Assembly (NCBI RefSeq): GCF_028473665.1
Contig: NZ_CP098774.1
Span: forward strand, 1,302,001-1,366,000
Direction of reading: 5' to 3'
Length of the DNA stretch: 64,000 bases
Source: Sphingomonas sp. QA11
GTDB lineage: Bacteria; Pseudomonadota; Alphaproteobacteria; Sphingomonadales; Sphingomonadaceae
The translations under genes and the position numbers were made by a program. The notes beneath the pieces were generated by a model. It did not search any database. It was not told where the DNA came from and saw only the letters and a list, made by a program, of their open reading frames with translations. Positions 1 to 8,687 of this stretch are shown piece by piece (the first letter of the stretch is position 1; every line of letters starts with the position of its first letter).

Positions 1-1131
1 GGCGCGCCACTTGGCGGCCGGCTGTTGAGCCGGGCCTATTATCGTTTCCGCATCACCGGCGATGTCATCGCCGCGGATAGCCAGATCCATGGCGACTGGA
101 TATTTACCGGCCTCGCGATGAGAACCATGGTTGGCCTCGACTATCGCCATACCCGTGAAGATTATGTGCTGAACGGGGGACCAGCCGCCTCGATCGACGT
201 CTTCGCACCCGCCTATGGCAAACCTTATGGCCCGGCCGCGATGCCGATGGCGAGCACGCTCCAGATGTCGGATCAGATCGGTCTTTATGGAGAGCAGCAG
301 ATACGCTTCTCCGAACGATGGATTCTATCGGCGGGGTTGCGGCATGACTGGTCGGAGACGTCGACACGCAACCGCCTTGCCGTCACGCAGGCGAGGCAGG
401 ACGACCAGGCCACCACGTGGCGCGCAGGTCTCGTCTATCGTGGCCCCTGGGGGCTCACGCCCTATGTGAGCTATGCGACCTCGTTCAATCCGATTCTTGG
501 CACCAATTTCGATGGTCAGCCTTATCGCCCCAGTGAAGGAAAACAGCTGGAGGGCGGGTTACGGATCGAACCGCCGGGCTGGCGGACCTATCTGACTCTT
601 TCGGCATACCGGTTGACGCAGACCAACGTACAGACGACCGATCCGAACAATCCGGTCAACCAGATCCAGACGGGGGCGATCCGCTCACAGGGTTTCGAAG
701 CGGAAATCGTCGCCAGCCCGATCCGCGGACTGAACCTCACCGGATCGCTGACGATCGCCGATCTGGCGGTGACGAAGACCATGGTTGCGGCGCAACTCGG
801 CCGGAGGCCAGCGGGACAGCCCGATCGAACCGCCGCGCTCTGGGCGGACTATAGCGTCCCGGCGGGCCCGTTCGCAGGGTTCGGTCTCGGGGCCGGTATC
901 CGCCATGTCGGCGCGAGCTATGCCGACGTTGCGAACAGCATTCGTGTCCCCGACTATTCCCTGTTCGACGCCATGGTCAGCTATGATGTCGGCCGGTGGC
1001 GCCTTTCGGTCAACACCACCAACCTGTTCGACAAGCCCTATTATGTGAGTTGCTCGGCGAGTGGCTGCGGCGTTGGTGCGGATCGCACGGTGATTGCGAG
1101 AATTCGCTACCGCTGGGGAGCTCGCAAATGA
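1..1131 (+). CDS. TonB-dependent siderophore receptor, C-terminal part (5' end outside window)
   Basis: The frame is open from base 1, so the gene starts upstream and only about 376 C-terminal residues are seen. The visible part is outer-membrane beta-barrel: alternating aromatic strands, the segment SYATSFNPILGTNF, and a closing strand pair with NLFDKPYY, two cysteines (CSASGC) and a terminal IRYRW. The Cys pair just after NLFDK-YY is typical of FhuA/FoxA-like ferric siderophore receptors, so iron-siderophore uptake is the likely role. The plug and TonB box cannot be checked. The stop overlaps the next start by 4 nt (ATGA), which suggests an operon with the two following genes. Confidence 0.88.
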   Translation, partial: GAPLGGRLLSRAYYRFRITGDVIAADSQIHGDWIFTGLAMRTMVGLDYRHTREDYVLNGGPAASIDVFAPAYGKPYGPAAMPMASTLQMSDQIGLYGEQQIRFSERWILSAGLRHDWSETSTRNRLAVTQARQDDQATTWRAGLVYRGPWGLTPYVSYATSFNPILGTNFDGQPYRPSEGKQLEGGLRIEPPGWRTYLTLSAYRLTQTNVQTTDPNNPVNQIQTGAIRSQGFEAEIVASPIRGLNLTGSLTIADLAVTKTMVAAQLGRRPAGQPDRTAALWADYSVPAGPFAGFGLGAGIRHVGASYADVANSIRVPDYSLFDAMVSYDVGRWRLSVNTTNLFDKPYYVSCSASGCGVGADRTVIARIRYRWGARK

Positions 1132-1652
1132 GGGGGCTGGCATATGCGGGGGCGACACTGGCGCTTCTGGCGAGCACGCAGGCCTTTGCGACGCCGGCGC
1201 AACTCTCTTCGCAGACTCCGCCACCCGAGCGCGATCTTGCGTGGCGCGGAGAGGAGCGTTGGCGCCTCACCCTTGCGGAGGAGACAGGGCTCCTCCGGCT
1301 GGCATTCATCCAGGTGCCTGGCGGCGACTATCTGCTCACCGGCACCCTGCAACTCGACGATGCCGAGCTTGGCGTAACCGGTTCAGGCCGGTGGCGGGGC
1401 GGCAAACTCATTCTCGATCTGTCGATCAGCGGTGGCGTGCGCGCGACCGCGCCCGATGAGGAAAAGCGACGCCTCTTTGCTGATCGAAATGCTCCGGCTC
1501 TGTTGGATTCAGCCGGCTTTGCGATGATGCGGGCAGAACTTGACCCGACGACGCTGGATGGGATCACGCAGCAATATCAGACAAATATCGTGACGGGAAA
1601 TCGGTTGCAGGGACCGATCTACCGGGCTGGCCTCCTCCGCCATGTCCGTTGA
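1128..1652 (+). CDS. Small exported protein of unknown function, coupled to the receptor
   Basis: A 174-residue protein. I chose the ATG at 1128 because it overlaps the receptor stop by 4 nt and starts a clear signal peptide (MRGLAYAGATLALLASTQAFA). A longer frame back to 996 lies inside the receptor and is not believable. The mature part has a run of short beta-type segments (RWRLTLAEETGLLRLAFI, GDYLLTGTLQLDD, LILDLSISGG) and no cysteine, so it is probably a small periplasmic beta-rich protein. I recognise no family. Position suggests a role in handling the receptor ligand; that is inference. Confidence 0.7.
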   Translation: MRGLAYAGATLALLASTQAFATPAQLSSQTPPPERDLAWRGEERWRLTLAEETGLLRLAFIQVPGGDYLLTGTLQLDDAELGVTGSGRWRGGKLILDLSISGGVRATAPDEEKRRLFADRNAPALLDSAGFAMMRAELDPTTLDGITQQYQTNIVTGNRLQGPIYRAGLLRHVR

Positions 1653-1658
1653 ACAATC

Positions 1659-2039
1659 ATGAGACGAATCAATATCGCTGACCGTCTCGCCTGTATCGGC
1701 TTCACTGCACCGGATATTCTGGCGACCTATGCCTGTGAAGGGCCGGCCATGATCGGCCTGGTCCGGATTGCCGCGGGGAGTACCGACCATTTCTGGGAGC
1801 GTCATGGCGACGGAGACGAACTGCTGTTCCTGGCGGAAGGGCGGGCGCAGTTCACGTCGCGCGATGCAGCATCCGATGACACCATGATCGAGGTGGGCGC
1901 CGGGGACATTGTGCTGCTCTCCCGCGACGAAGCGCATCGCGCGCGTGTACAGGAGGATCTGTGCCTGCTGTTCATTACGCCACGCGACGGGAATGTCGCG
2001 TGGTCGGACGACCCGGCCGCGCCGCTCCGGCACGGCTGA
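1659..2039 (+). CDS. Cupin-domain protein
   Basis: A 126-residue single-domain protein without signal peptide, starting 6 nt after the preceding stop. The cupin pattern is visible: WERHGDGDELLFLAEGRAQF (motif 1-like with H, D/E, E and a Gly) and later GDIVLLSRDEAHR (motif 2-like, with His). These would bind one divalent metal. Small cupins of this kind are enzymes or sensors, and the substrate cannot be read from sequence. The operon with a siderophore-type receptor hints at a role linked to metal or ligand processing in the cytoplasm. Confidence 0.72.
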   Translation: MRRINIADRLACIGFTAPDILATYACEGPAMIGLVRIAAGSTDHFWERHGDGDELLFLAEGRAQFTSRDAASDDTMIEVGAGDIVLLSRDEAHRARVQEDLCLLFITPRDGNVAWSDDPAAPLRHG

Positions 2040-2198
2040 ACAGCCTTTCAGGCGGCGGCTCCTCTACAGGAAGATATCATCGAGACCATGCAGGCCGAAC
2101 TGCGCTGACGCGGCATACCAAGGCGGCGCTTAGAAAATCGGGACATTGGTGCCTGTGGCCCGGCGCTCCGGCCGGAGCCACAGGAAGTTTCGTAGAGA

Positions 2199-5100
2199 TC
2201 AGAACTTCACATTCATCGATACGGTGTAGCGCCGCCCGAGCAGATCATATGCGGAGAGTTGATCGTAGGGGAAAGGAGGTGCGGTATCGAACAGGTTGGT
2301 GACGGTGAAACGCATCGTCGCGCGATCGCCGATCTTCTGCGAGAGGGCGAGGTTGAACAGCCACTGGTCGTCCAGTTCCAGGATATCGCGGCTGTCCGCA
2401 TTAAAGAGCATGTCGTATTTCGCCTTGCCGGTGTAATTCGCCTGCAGGCTGATTCCGATTCCACCCTTGCCGGCATAGCTGACATTGAACTGCCCGCTAT
2501 ATTTCGGGGTGCCGATCTCGCCAGCCTGAGGATCGACCGTCACGCCGTTGTTCGATGAGCGCAACGTGTCGAGATAGAAGAAGGTCCCATCGAGGCTGAG
2601 CCGGCCGCCAAGACCGATGCCGCCGAGCGGAATCAGGTACGAAGCGGTCGCCGTCAGCCCCTTGAACTCAATGAAGCTGCCGTTGACGAAACCGGTGCGG
2701 ATGCCGGGGTTCGCCGGATTGGCGGCGATCTGCCCGTTGGCGTTGGCATCGGAACTGTGGACGCGCGTGAACTGCGTGCAGAAGCTGTTGCCGGCGTCCG
2801 GATTGCCCAGGTTGAAATTGGGGTTGTCGTAGCAGCCTTCGGCGATATTGGCGGCGGTCAGTGAGGCGATATTGCCGGTCACCTTGATCCGGTTCCAGTC
2901 GATCGCTGCCTGGAAGCGCGGCAGGAAGCGCGGCCTGAGCACGACGCCGAAGGTGTAGGAATCAGCCACCTCGTTCTTCAATGTCGGATTGCCGCCGGTG
3001 ACACCCGGCACCGCTGAGGTGCGGGCGATTGAATCGAACGTCGACGGGTTGATGCCATAGGCATCGAAAAAGGCCTTGCAGTTGCGTTGGCGGATTGTGG
3101 GGTTCGTGCCGCCGCCGATATTGGCGCGGTCGCACGGGTCCGGGAAGAAGGAGCCTGCATTGGTCTGTGGGGTGAACAGCTCGACGATCGACGGGGCACG
3201 GAGCGAACGGGTATAGTTGCCGCGGAACTCGATGTCGGGGATCGGCCGATATCGTCCGCCGCCGGTGTAGGTCCAGAAGCCGCCGTTGATCGAGTTGTCG
3301 ACGTAGCGCCCTCGTCCCTCAAGTGTCAGGCTGTCGACGAGCGGAACATTGTTGTCGCGCGAGACTAGGGGGAGCAGCAACTCGCCAAACACCTCGTCGG
3401 TATCGAAGCTGCCCTGGTTGCCGACGATCGCCGCGCCGCGGCCGCGTCCGGCGACCTGGAAGGGATCGGGCGTGAACTTGCCATATTCTCGGCGATGCTC
3501 GTAGCCGAGGTTGAAACCGACCCCGCCCGACCAGAGCGTAACCACGTCGGACGAACCGATGTTGACGTTGTAGACCTCCTGTTCGAGTACCGAGCGCGCT
3601 GTGGAGAAATAGTTGACATAGGCAACGGCGCCGGGATCGAGCCTTCCCGGTCCGAACGGGTTGAGCGCGACGCAGGCAGAATCGGCAATCGGCCTGATCC
3701 CGCCAGGTGCAGCGTTCACGACCGGATTGGGATTGCAGTTGTTGATCGCGTTCACGAACTTCTGCTGGTCGAGCAGAACCTGGTGGAAAGCGCCCTCGGT
3801 ACGGCCATAATTGACCGACGCTTCGTAGGTGAAGGTCTTGCCCAGCGCATGGATGTCGCCGGTCAGGCCGAACACGCCGCGATAGACATCGGTTTCTGAA
3901 CTCGCGGCACCGTTGGTGATGTCGACGAAGTCGCGTGACAGATAGAAATTGGTAACTCCATATCCCTGCAGGATCGAACGGGCCTGAGCGTTAAGGCGCG
4001 GATCGTTGATGTTGAAGGTGAGCGCTGAATTGGCGCCGCCCGGGAACAGCGGAGAATTATAGACCGGCTGGTCGATCACCTCGCGGCCGATGCCGTGATA
4101 ATAGGTGCCTTCGAAGAATGCCTTCACCGCCGGTGTGATCTCATATTCGGCGACGATATTGGCTGAATAACGCTCGAGATCGTTGGTGAGTGGCCGCGTG
4201 TCGGTCAGGTTGAAGCCGTCGCCGCCGCTGCCATAGGTGTTTCCGAAAGGGCTGCCCTGAGTATAGGGAATGATATTCCCGCTTGCATCGAATTGCAGAC
4301 GGTTGAGGCCTCCGGCGCCGAAACCGGGGACGTTGCCGTTGCTGATGCCGTTGACTGAAGTGGTCGGCAGGATCAGACCTGCGGTCGATTCCGAGAAGAT
4401 GCGCGTATTGCCGATCAGCACCGTATTCGGAATACCGTCGCTCGATCCGCCGTTGAACGGAATGTCGGGATTGATGCGGCCGTCATTCCCCGGCGTGCGG
4501 CCGGGAAACTGCGTGCCGGCCGTCGACGCGCTCGGATTCGTCTGGAAGGTGAGGGCTTGCCGCGCCCGCTCGCGGTCCACGGCGCGCAGACCGTCGTTCC
4601 GATCATAGGAGCCGCCGATCAGGACGTGCCCACGTCCATCCCCGATTTTGAAACCAGCGATTCCCGACAGGTTGAGGCGGTAATTGTCGCCCTTGTCGCT
4701 GATGCCGTTGAGCGTCTGGAGTTCGACCCCTTCATACTTCTTCTTCAGGATCACGTTGACCGTACCGGCGATCGCATCTGAACCATAGACCGGCGCGCCA
4801 CCGATCGACACATTCTCAATACGGTCGACCATCAGCGACGGGATCACGTTCAGATCGACCTGGAGGCCCGCCGGGTTGCCCAGCACGGTCGGAGCGTTGG
4901 TCGAGACGAAGCGCCGGCCGTTGACGATGGTGAGGGTGCGGGCCGTGCCCAGGCCGAACTTGTTCACGAAATTCTGGCTGACGCCGTAGCTGCTCTGGCC
5001 GCCCTCGGCGTTCTGCGGAATGCCGAAGCCGGGCTGCTCGTTCAGTGCGTCGGCGACGTTGGTGATGCCGCGGACGTCGAGATATTGGGACGAGACGACC

Positions 5101-5312
5101 GTGGTCGGTTCGAGCGCGTCATATTCGGCGCGGCGGATGCGCGATCCGGTGACGACGATCGTATCCGTGTCCTCCACCGCTTCGCTGCCGACCAGCGGCG
5201 CATCTTGCGCTCCGTCGGGCGAGGTTTTTGCCGCAACCTGGGCTTCCACCCGTGTCGAAAGAAAGAGAAGCGTCCCCGCCAGGGCGCTCGCCGTCAGCAA
5301 TCGATTCTTCAT
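2199..5312 (-). CDS. TonB-dependent receptor, probably for peptides
   Basis: A 1037-residue outer-membrane receptor. I placed the start at the ATG at 5312, which follows an AAGGGG ribosome site and opens a signal peptide (MKNRLLTASALAGTLLFLS, then EAQ). A longer frame to 5447 has no signal sequence. Visible parts: TonB box/plug start DTIVVTGSRIRR near residue 50, plug with TIVNGRRFV and GSDAIAGTVNVILKK, then a long barrel ending in NLFDTAPP and a terminal Phe. The size and plug type match receptors that take up bulky organic nutrients rather than ferric siderophores. It diverges from an exported peptidase, and a HutC-like operator lies 85 bp upstream, so an oligopeptide ligand is likely. Confidence 0.92.
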   Translation of the reverse strand: MKNRLLTASALAGTLLFLSTRVEAQVAAKTSPDGAQDAPLVGSEAVEDTDTIVVTGSRIRRAEYDALEPTTVVSSQYLDVRGITNVADALNEQPGFGIPQNAEGGQSSYGVSQNFVNKFGLGTARTLTIVNGRRFVSTNAPTVLGNPAGLQVDLNVIPSLMVDRIENVSIGGAPVYGSDAIAGTVNVILKKKYEGVELQTLNGISDKGDNYRLNLSGIAGFKIGDGRGHVLIGGSYDRNDGLRAVDRERARQALTFQTNPSASTAGTQFPGRTPGNDGRINPDIPFNGGSSDGIPNTVLIGNTRIFSESTAGLILPTTSVNGISNGNVPGFGAGGLNRLQFDASGNIIPYTQGSPFGNTYGSGGDGFNLTDTRPLTNDLERYSANIVAEYEITPAVKAFFEGTYYHGIGREVIDQPVYNSPLFPGGANSALTFNINDPRLNAQARSILQGYGVTNFYLSRDFVDITNGAASSETDVYRGVFGLTGDIHALGKTFTYEASVNYGRTEGAFHQVLLDQQKFVNAINNCNPNPVVNAAPGGIRPIADSACVALNPFGPGRLDPGAVAYVNYFSTARSVLEQEVYNVNIGSSDVVTLWSGGVGFNLGYEHRREYGKFTPDPFQVAGRGRGAAIVGNQGSFDTDEVFGELLLPLVSRDNNVPLVDSLTLEGRGRYVDNSINGGFWTYTGGGRYRPIPDIEFRGNYTRSLRAPSIVELFTPQTNAGSFFPDPCDRANIGGGTNPTIRQRNCKAFFDAYGINPSTFDSIARTSAVPGVTGGNPTLKNEVADSYTFGVVLRPRFLPRFQAAIDWNRIKVTGNIASLTAANIAEGCYDNPNFNLGNPDAGNSFCTQFTRVHSSDANANGQIAANPANPGIRTGFVNGSFIEFKGLTATASYLIPLGGIGLGGRLSLDGTFFYLDTLRSSNNGVTVDPQAGEIGTPKYSGQFNVSYAGKGGIGISLQANYTGKAKYDMLFNADSRDILELDDQWLFNLALSQKIGDRATMRFTVTNLFDTAPPFPYDQLSAYDLLGRRYTVSMNVKF

Positions 5313-5396
5313 CCCGGATCCCCTTATTCGTGAGCCTCTCCTTCCCTGCGTTTCCCGGTTCGTCTGACGCTTTCGGCCGCTTCCGATGAATTTATT

Positions 5397-5406
5397 TGTA
5401 TAGACA
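5397..5406. promoter_or_regulatory. HutC-like operator site 1
   Basis: TGTATAGACA, a near-palindrome of the type bound by HutC-subfamily GntR repressors (general form TGTMTAKACA). It lies 85 bp before the receptor start at 5312. The same 10-mer recurs at 5555, and the perfect palindrome TGTATATACA occurs at 11355 and 12198. The likely ligand protein is the GntR regulator at 7814-8548. Confidence 0.6.
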
Positions 5407-5554
5407 TAAGCTATCACGTCTTTGCTGCCGTGCAACACAAAAGGCATAGAACGAGAATGAATATTTCTTGTTGGATTGTTTTTGCCTGAGAATCTTCCAG
5501 AAAATAACCATTCTGGCGGAAGGGTCGCCGATTAGGTGGGGCCTGAAGGCTTTT

Positions 5555-5564
5555 TGTATAGACA
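5555..5564. promoter_or_regulatory. HutC-like operator site 2
   Basis: An exact second copy of TGTATAGACA in the same orientation as site 1, 65 bp before the S9 peptidase ATG at 5629. Its position fits repression of that promoter. Confidence 0.6.
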
Positions 5565-5628
5565 TTTAGGTGTCCCGATAGGACACTCGGCGCCGTGCTG
5601 AGTCGGCGCGGTCAGGGAATAAGAACAT

Positions 5629-7755
5629 ATGAATCACAAAAACCGATCGGGGTACAGGGTGGGGCGTCCCGCGATCCTCGCCGGTGTGGCCCTGTATTGC
5701 GCAAGCATCGTCGGGGGCGTGCCGGTGGAGTCGTGGACGTCGCGAGCCGCCGCGGCTGAAAATCTGCCTGCGGGCTTTCCGATGAACGAGGAAATCAGGA
5801 CCAGGGTGCGCGCGATGCGCGGCATCGCCCTGTCAGCTGACGGCAAATCGGTTCTCGCCGGCATTACCGACACCACGGCGGAGGGAGGCCTGCCGCATTT
5901 GTGGCTGCTTGGCACCGGAGCGAAGCCGCGCCAGCTGACCTTTTCGCGTTCGGGCGAGCGCGGTGGCGAAACGGCCGGACAATTTTCTCCGGACGGGAGT
6001 TCGGTCCTCTTTATCGCAACCCGTGACGGGACGCGCTCCCTGTTCAGGCTGCCGCTTGCCGGAGGAGAGCCTGAACGGCTGCAGATCGCGAAGGACGCGA
6101 GTGGCGTTGTAAGCGCGGCCTGGGGTGGGGCCAGGAAGGACAACCCGCTTTCCGCCGGCGGCTTTGCCTTTTCACCCGACGGCAAATATCTCGCTTTCTG
6201 GGCCGAGGATCCCGAGACGGCGGCGGTGAAGACCCGCAAGGAACGCAAGGACGACGCCTACAACCACAGCGAGGACGATCATCGCACGCATCTCTACCTG
6301 CTCGATCCGGCCAGCGGCGCGGCGCGGGCGGTGAAGTTGAACGGCGTGTTCGACCAGGTGAGCTGGTCCTATGACAGCGCCGATATGATCGTGACCACCG
6401 ATCCCAAGTCGGACCTTACGGGCCCGGACGCGACGACCTGGAAGGTCACCCCGGATCTGGCGGTGACCAGGCTGGATCTTCCGAACACGGCAGCGGACGC
6501 GGCCTATCTGCCCGGGCGCAGGAGGATGGTCTATACGGACAATTGCGCCGACGACGCGCCGCCGCGCTGCAACGACCTGTTCGTGAAGGACCTGGCAACC
6601 GGGCGGGCGCGCAATCTGACGCGCGGCTTCGATGGTGCGGTCCCGTCCGACTTCACGGTGCTGCCGAGCGGAGATCTTGTCGCGACCATCGCGACCCATA
6701 TGCGCAGCCGCCTTGGGCGAATCTCGACGACCGACGGATCGGTAACCTGGTTCGACATTGGCCGCCCGGTCGTTGGATCGCTGGCGACCAACCCCGGCCA
6801 GACCGCCTGGGCGATGACCGGGAGTGGTCCGACCGATCCCAGCACGGTGTTCGTGATGCCAAGGCTCGGCGCCGCGGCTTCACCGCTTGAAGCGCCGCCC
6901 CTCGTGCCTGCAAGCTGGGCGAAAGTCCCATCGAAGCTGGTCAGCTGGCAAAATGAAGGCCTGACGATCGAGGCGATGCTGTACATGCCGAAGGTCGCGC
7001 CGGGCACCAAGGTACCGCTGGTGGTCAGCATCCATGGTGGCCCCGCCGGTCGTTTTGCCGATGATTATTCGAACCTCATCCAGATGCTGGTGGCGGAAGG
7101 CTGGGCGGTGATGCAGCCTAATATCCGGGGCAGCACCGGCTATGGCGCGAAGTTCCTCGCCGCCAACAGGAACGATCTGGGCGGCGCTGACTATCGCGAC
7201 GTCATGACCGGCGTCGACAGCATGCTGAAGGACTATCCGATCGACGAAAAGCGCATGGCGCTGATCGGCTATAGCTATGGTGGTGAAATGGCCGGCTTCG
7301 TCGTCGGCAAGACCAACCGGTTCAAGGCGATCGTCTCCGGCGCACCGGTGATCAACCAGTTCAGCGAATATGGCACTGAGCGCGGCACTTTCTACGATCG
7401 CTGGTACTATGGAAAGCCATGGCTGAACTTCGCCGATGCGTGGCGGCAGAGCCCGATCTCCACCGTCGCCAATGCCAGGACGCCTTTCCTGCTGTTGCAG
7501 GGGGCCGAGGACGTGACCGATCCGCTGGGGCAGTCGCTCGAGATGTGGCGGGCGCTCAAGCAGAGCGACGCGCCGGTCGCGCTGATCGTCTATCCCCGTG
7601 AGGGGCATGGCGAGACCGGTGCCCATTTCCGTGCGCTGGTGAGTGCTGAGCCATGGCATGGCATCGACCTGCGGCGGCGGATGTTCGGGTTCCTTCGCTC
7701 CGCCTTTGCGGGTGAATCCGACCCGCTCGCCATCGCGCGGAAGGATGTTCCATAG
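5629..7755 (+). CDS. Exported S9 family peptidase (dipeptidyl/acyl-peptidase type)
   Basis: A 708-residue serine peptidase that should act in the periplasm. The N-terminus has an Arg/Lys-rich start, a hydrophobic stretch and an AAAA-type cleavage region near residue 40. Residues about 50-430 are a WD40-like propeller (repeated FSPDG, SADGK). The alpha/beta-hydrolase domain follows: GYSYGG with nucleophile Ser549, acid Asp628 in GAEDVTDP, and His660 in EGHGE, so the triad is complete. S9 enzymes cleave short peptides from the N-terminus. It diverges from a TonB receptor across shared operator-like sites, consistent with trimming imported peptides. Confidence 0.92.
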   Translation: MNHKNRSGYRVGRPAILAGVALYCASIVGGVPVESWTSRAAAAENLPAGFPMNEEIRTRVRAMRGIALSADGKSVLAGITDTTAEGGLPHLWLLGTGAKPRQLTFSRSGERGGETAGQFSPDGSSVLFIATRDGTRSLFRLPLAGGEPERLQIAKDASGVVSAAWGGARKDNPLSAGGFAFSPDGKYLAFWAEDPETAAVKTRKERKDDAYNHSEDDHRTHLYLLDPASGAARAVKLNGVFDQVSWSYDSADMIVTTDPKSDLTGPDATTWKVTPDLAVTRLDLPNTAADAAYLPGRRRMVYTDNCADDAPPRCNDLFVKDLATGRARNLTRGFDGAVPSDFTVLPSGDLVATIATHMRSRLGRISTTDGSVTWFDIGRPVVGSLATNPGQTAWAMTGSGPTDPSTVFVMPRLGAAASPLEAPPLVPASWAKVPSKLVSWQNEGLTIEAMLYMPKVAPGTKVPLVVSIHGGPAGRFADDYSNLIQMLVAEGWAVMQPNIRGSTGYGAKFLAANRNDLGGADYRDVMTGVDSMLKDYPIDEKRMALIGYSYGGEMAGFVVGKTNRFKAIVSGAPVINQFSEYGTERGTFYDRWYYGKPWLNFADAWRQSPISTVANARTPFLLLQGAEDVTDPLGQSLEMWRALKQSDAPVALIVYPREGHGETGAHFRALVSAEPWHGIDLRRRMFGFLRSAFAGESDPLAIARKDVP

Positions 7756-7813
7756 TCCGAAGAAAGGTGGTCGGGGCGTCCTCTGAGGGCGCTCCGGTCG
7801 CTTGGAGCAGAGT

Positions 7814-8548
7814 TCAGGAGCCCGAGACGAACCGCGCGGTCAGGTCGAAATTGTCGCCGTTGAACACTTGGCGGACATAAGTGATCGATTCCTGCTCTCG
7901 CCATGTCCAGCGTTCGAGCACGAGACACGGCTTCTCCTCGCGGACCGCGAGCATCCTGGCCTGCTCGCCGGCTGGCGCCGCGGTGATGCGGTGCTCGGCC
8001 TCGGTCCAGGGTACGTGGTTGAGCAGCCAGCTCCCGGGCGGCGTTTCCGAAAAATCGGCGTCGATTGCTTGGGGGACTGCGTTCAGGTTGATGAACCTGT
8101 CTTCGGTGGCGAAGGGCACGCCATCGGCGAGATGGAGGCAGCGCAATGCCAGCAATTCGCCTTTTTGCGGGATACGCATGATCTCGCCGGCCTCGCTGTC
8201 GGCATCGAGCACGACGCAGCTTAACAGGTGGAGCCGGTAGACATGGCCGCGCCGCACGATCTCCTCGCGCATGTCGGGTATCTGCAGCGCGGCCATCTGG
8301 ATACGCGGCCGGTTGACGAAGGAGCCGCGGCGGCGCTGGCGCGAGATCAGGCCGGCGGCAGCGAGGCTCGACAGCGCCTTGTTCACCGTCATGCGCGAGC
8401 AGCCATATTCCGCCATCAATTCATGCTCGATCGGAATACGGTCACCGGGACGCAGCGCACCGGACATGATCTTGGTCTCGATGGCGTCGCGGATCTTCTG
8501 GTAAAGCGGCCGATGATCCGGCGGGGAGCGCTTCAGATGGACTGCCAT
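7814..8548 (-). CDS. GntR-family repressor, HutC subfamily
   Basis: A 244-residue DNA-binding regulator. The start at 8548 has a GGAG site 5 nt upstream; the longer frame to 8605 has none. Residues about 10-75 are a GntR winged helix (PLYQKIRDAIE, then YGCSRMTVNKALSSL and a GSFV wing). The rest is a UTRA effector domain with HutC-like features (LHLADGVPFATEDRFIN, TEAEHRITA). HutC proteins bind urocanate and repress histidine catabolism, but no hutH/U/I/G is present here. It sits downstream of hutD and the M14 peptidase on the same strand. The four operator-like sites at 5397, 5555, 11355 and 12198 are its probable targets. The effector is unknown. Confidence 0.88.
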   Translation of the reverse strand: MAVHLKRSPPDHRPLYQKIRDAIETKIMSGALRPGDRIPIEHELMAEYGCSRMTVNKALSSLAAAGLISRQRRRGSFVNRPRIQMAALQIPDMREEIVRRGHVYRLHLLSCVVLDADSEAGEIMRIPQKGELLALRCLHLADGVPFATEDRFINLNAVPQAIDADFSETPPGSWLLNHVPWTEAEHRITAAPAGEQARMLAVREEKPCLVLERWTWREQESITYVRQVFNGDNFDLTARFVSGS

Positions 8549-8687
8549 CGGTGCTCCGCCGCTTCGCGTACCTTGACTGAGATAGTCACCATGATTCGAG
8601 CACACGACATTTGAGAGAGAAAGGGCTCGAAGGCCAAAAGGTCAAGCGCGGACTGGCTTGGCCGGCCCGCGCATTCCAGTCCGTCGG

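Larger units (their letters stand above)
5313..5628. promoter_or_regulatory. Divergent promoter region between receptor and S9 peptidase
   Basis: This 316-base gap holds no gene that I can support. It contains two copies of the 10-mer TGTATAGACA, one near each gene, and a separate inverted repeat GTGTCC-N5-GGACAC at 5570-5586. It is more AT-rich than its surroundings, as expected for paired promoters. I could not assign -35/-10 boxes with confidence. Confidence 0.7.

Noticed and set aside
7756..7813. Terminator between the S9 peptidase and the GntR gene
   Set aside because: There are short GC arms (GCTCC/GGAGC) but no compact stem with a T-run, so I did not call it.
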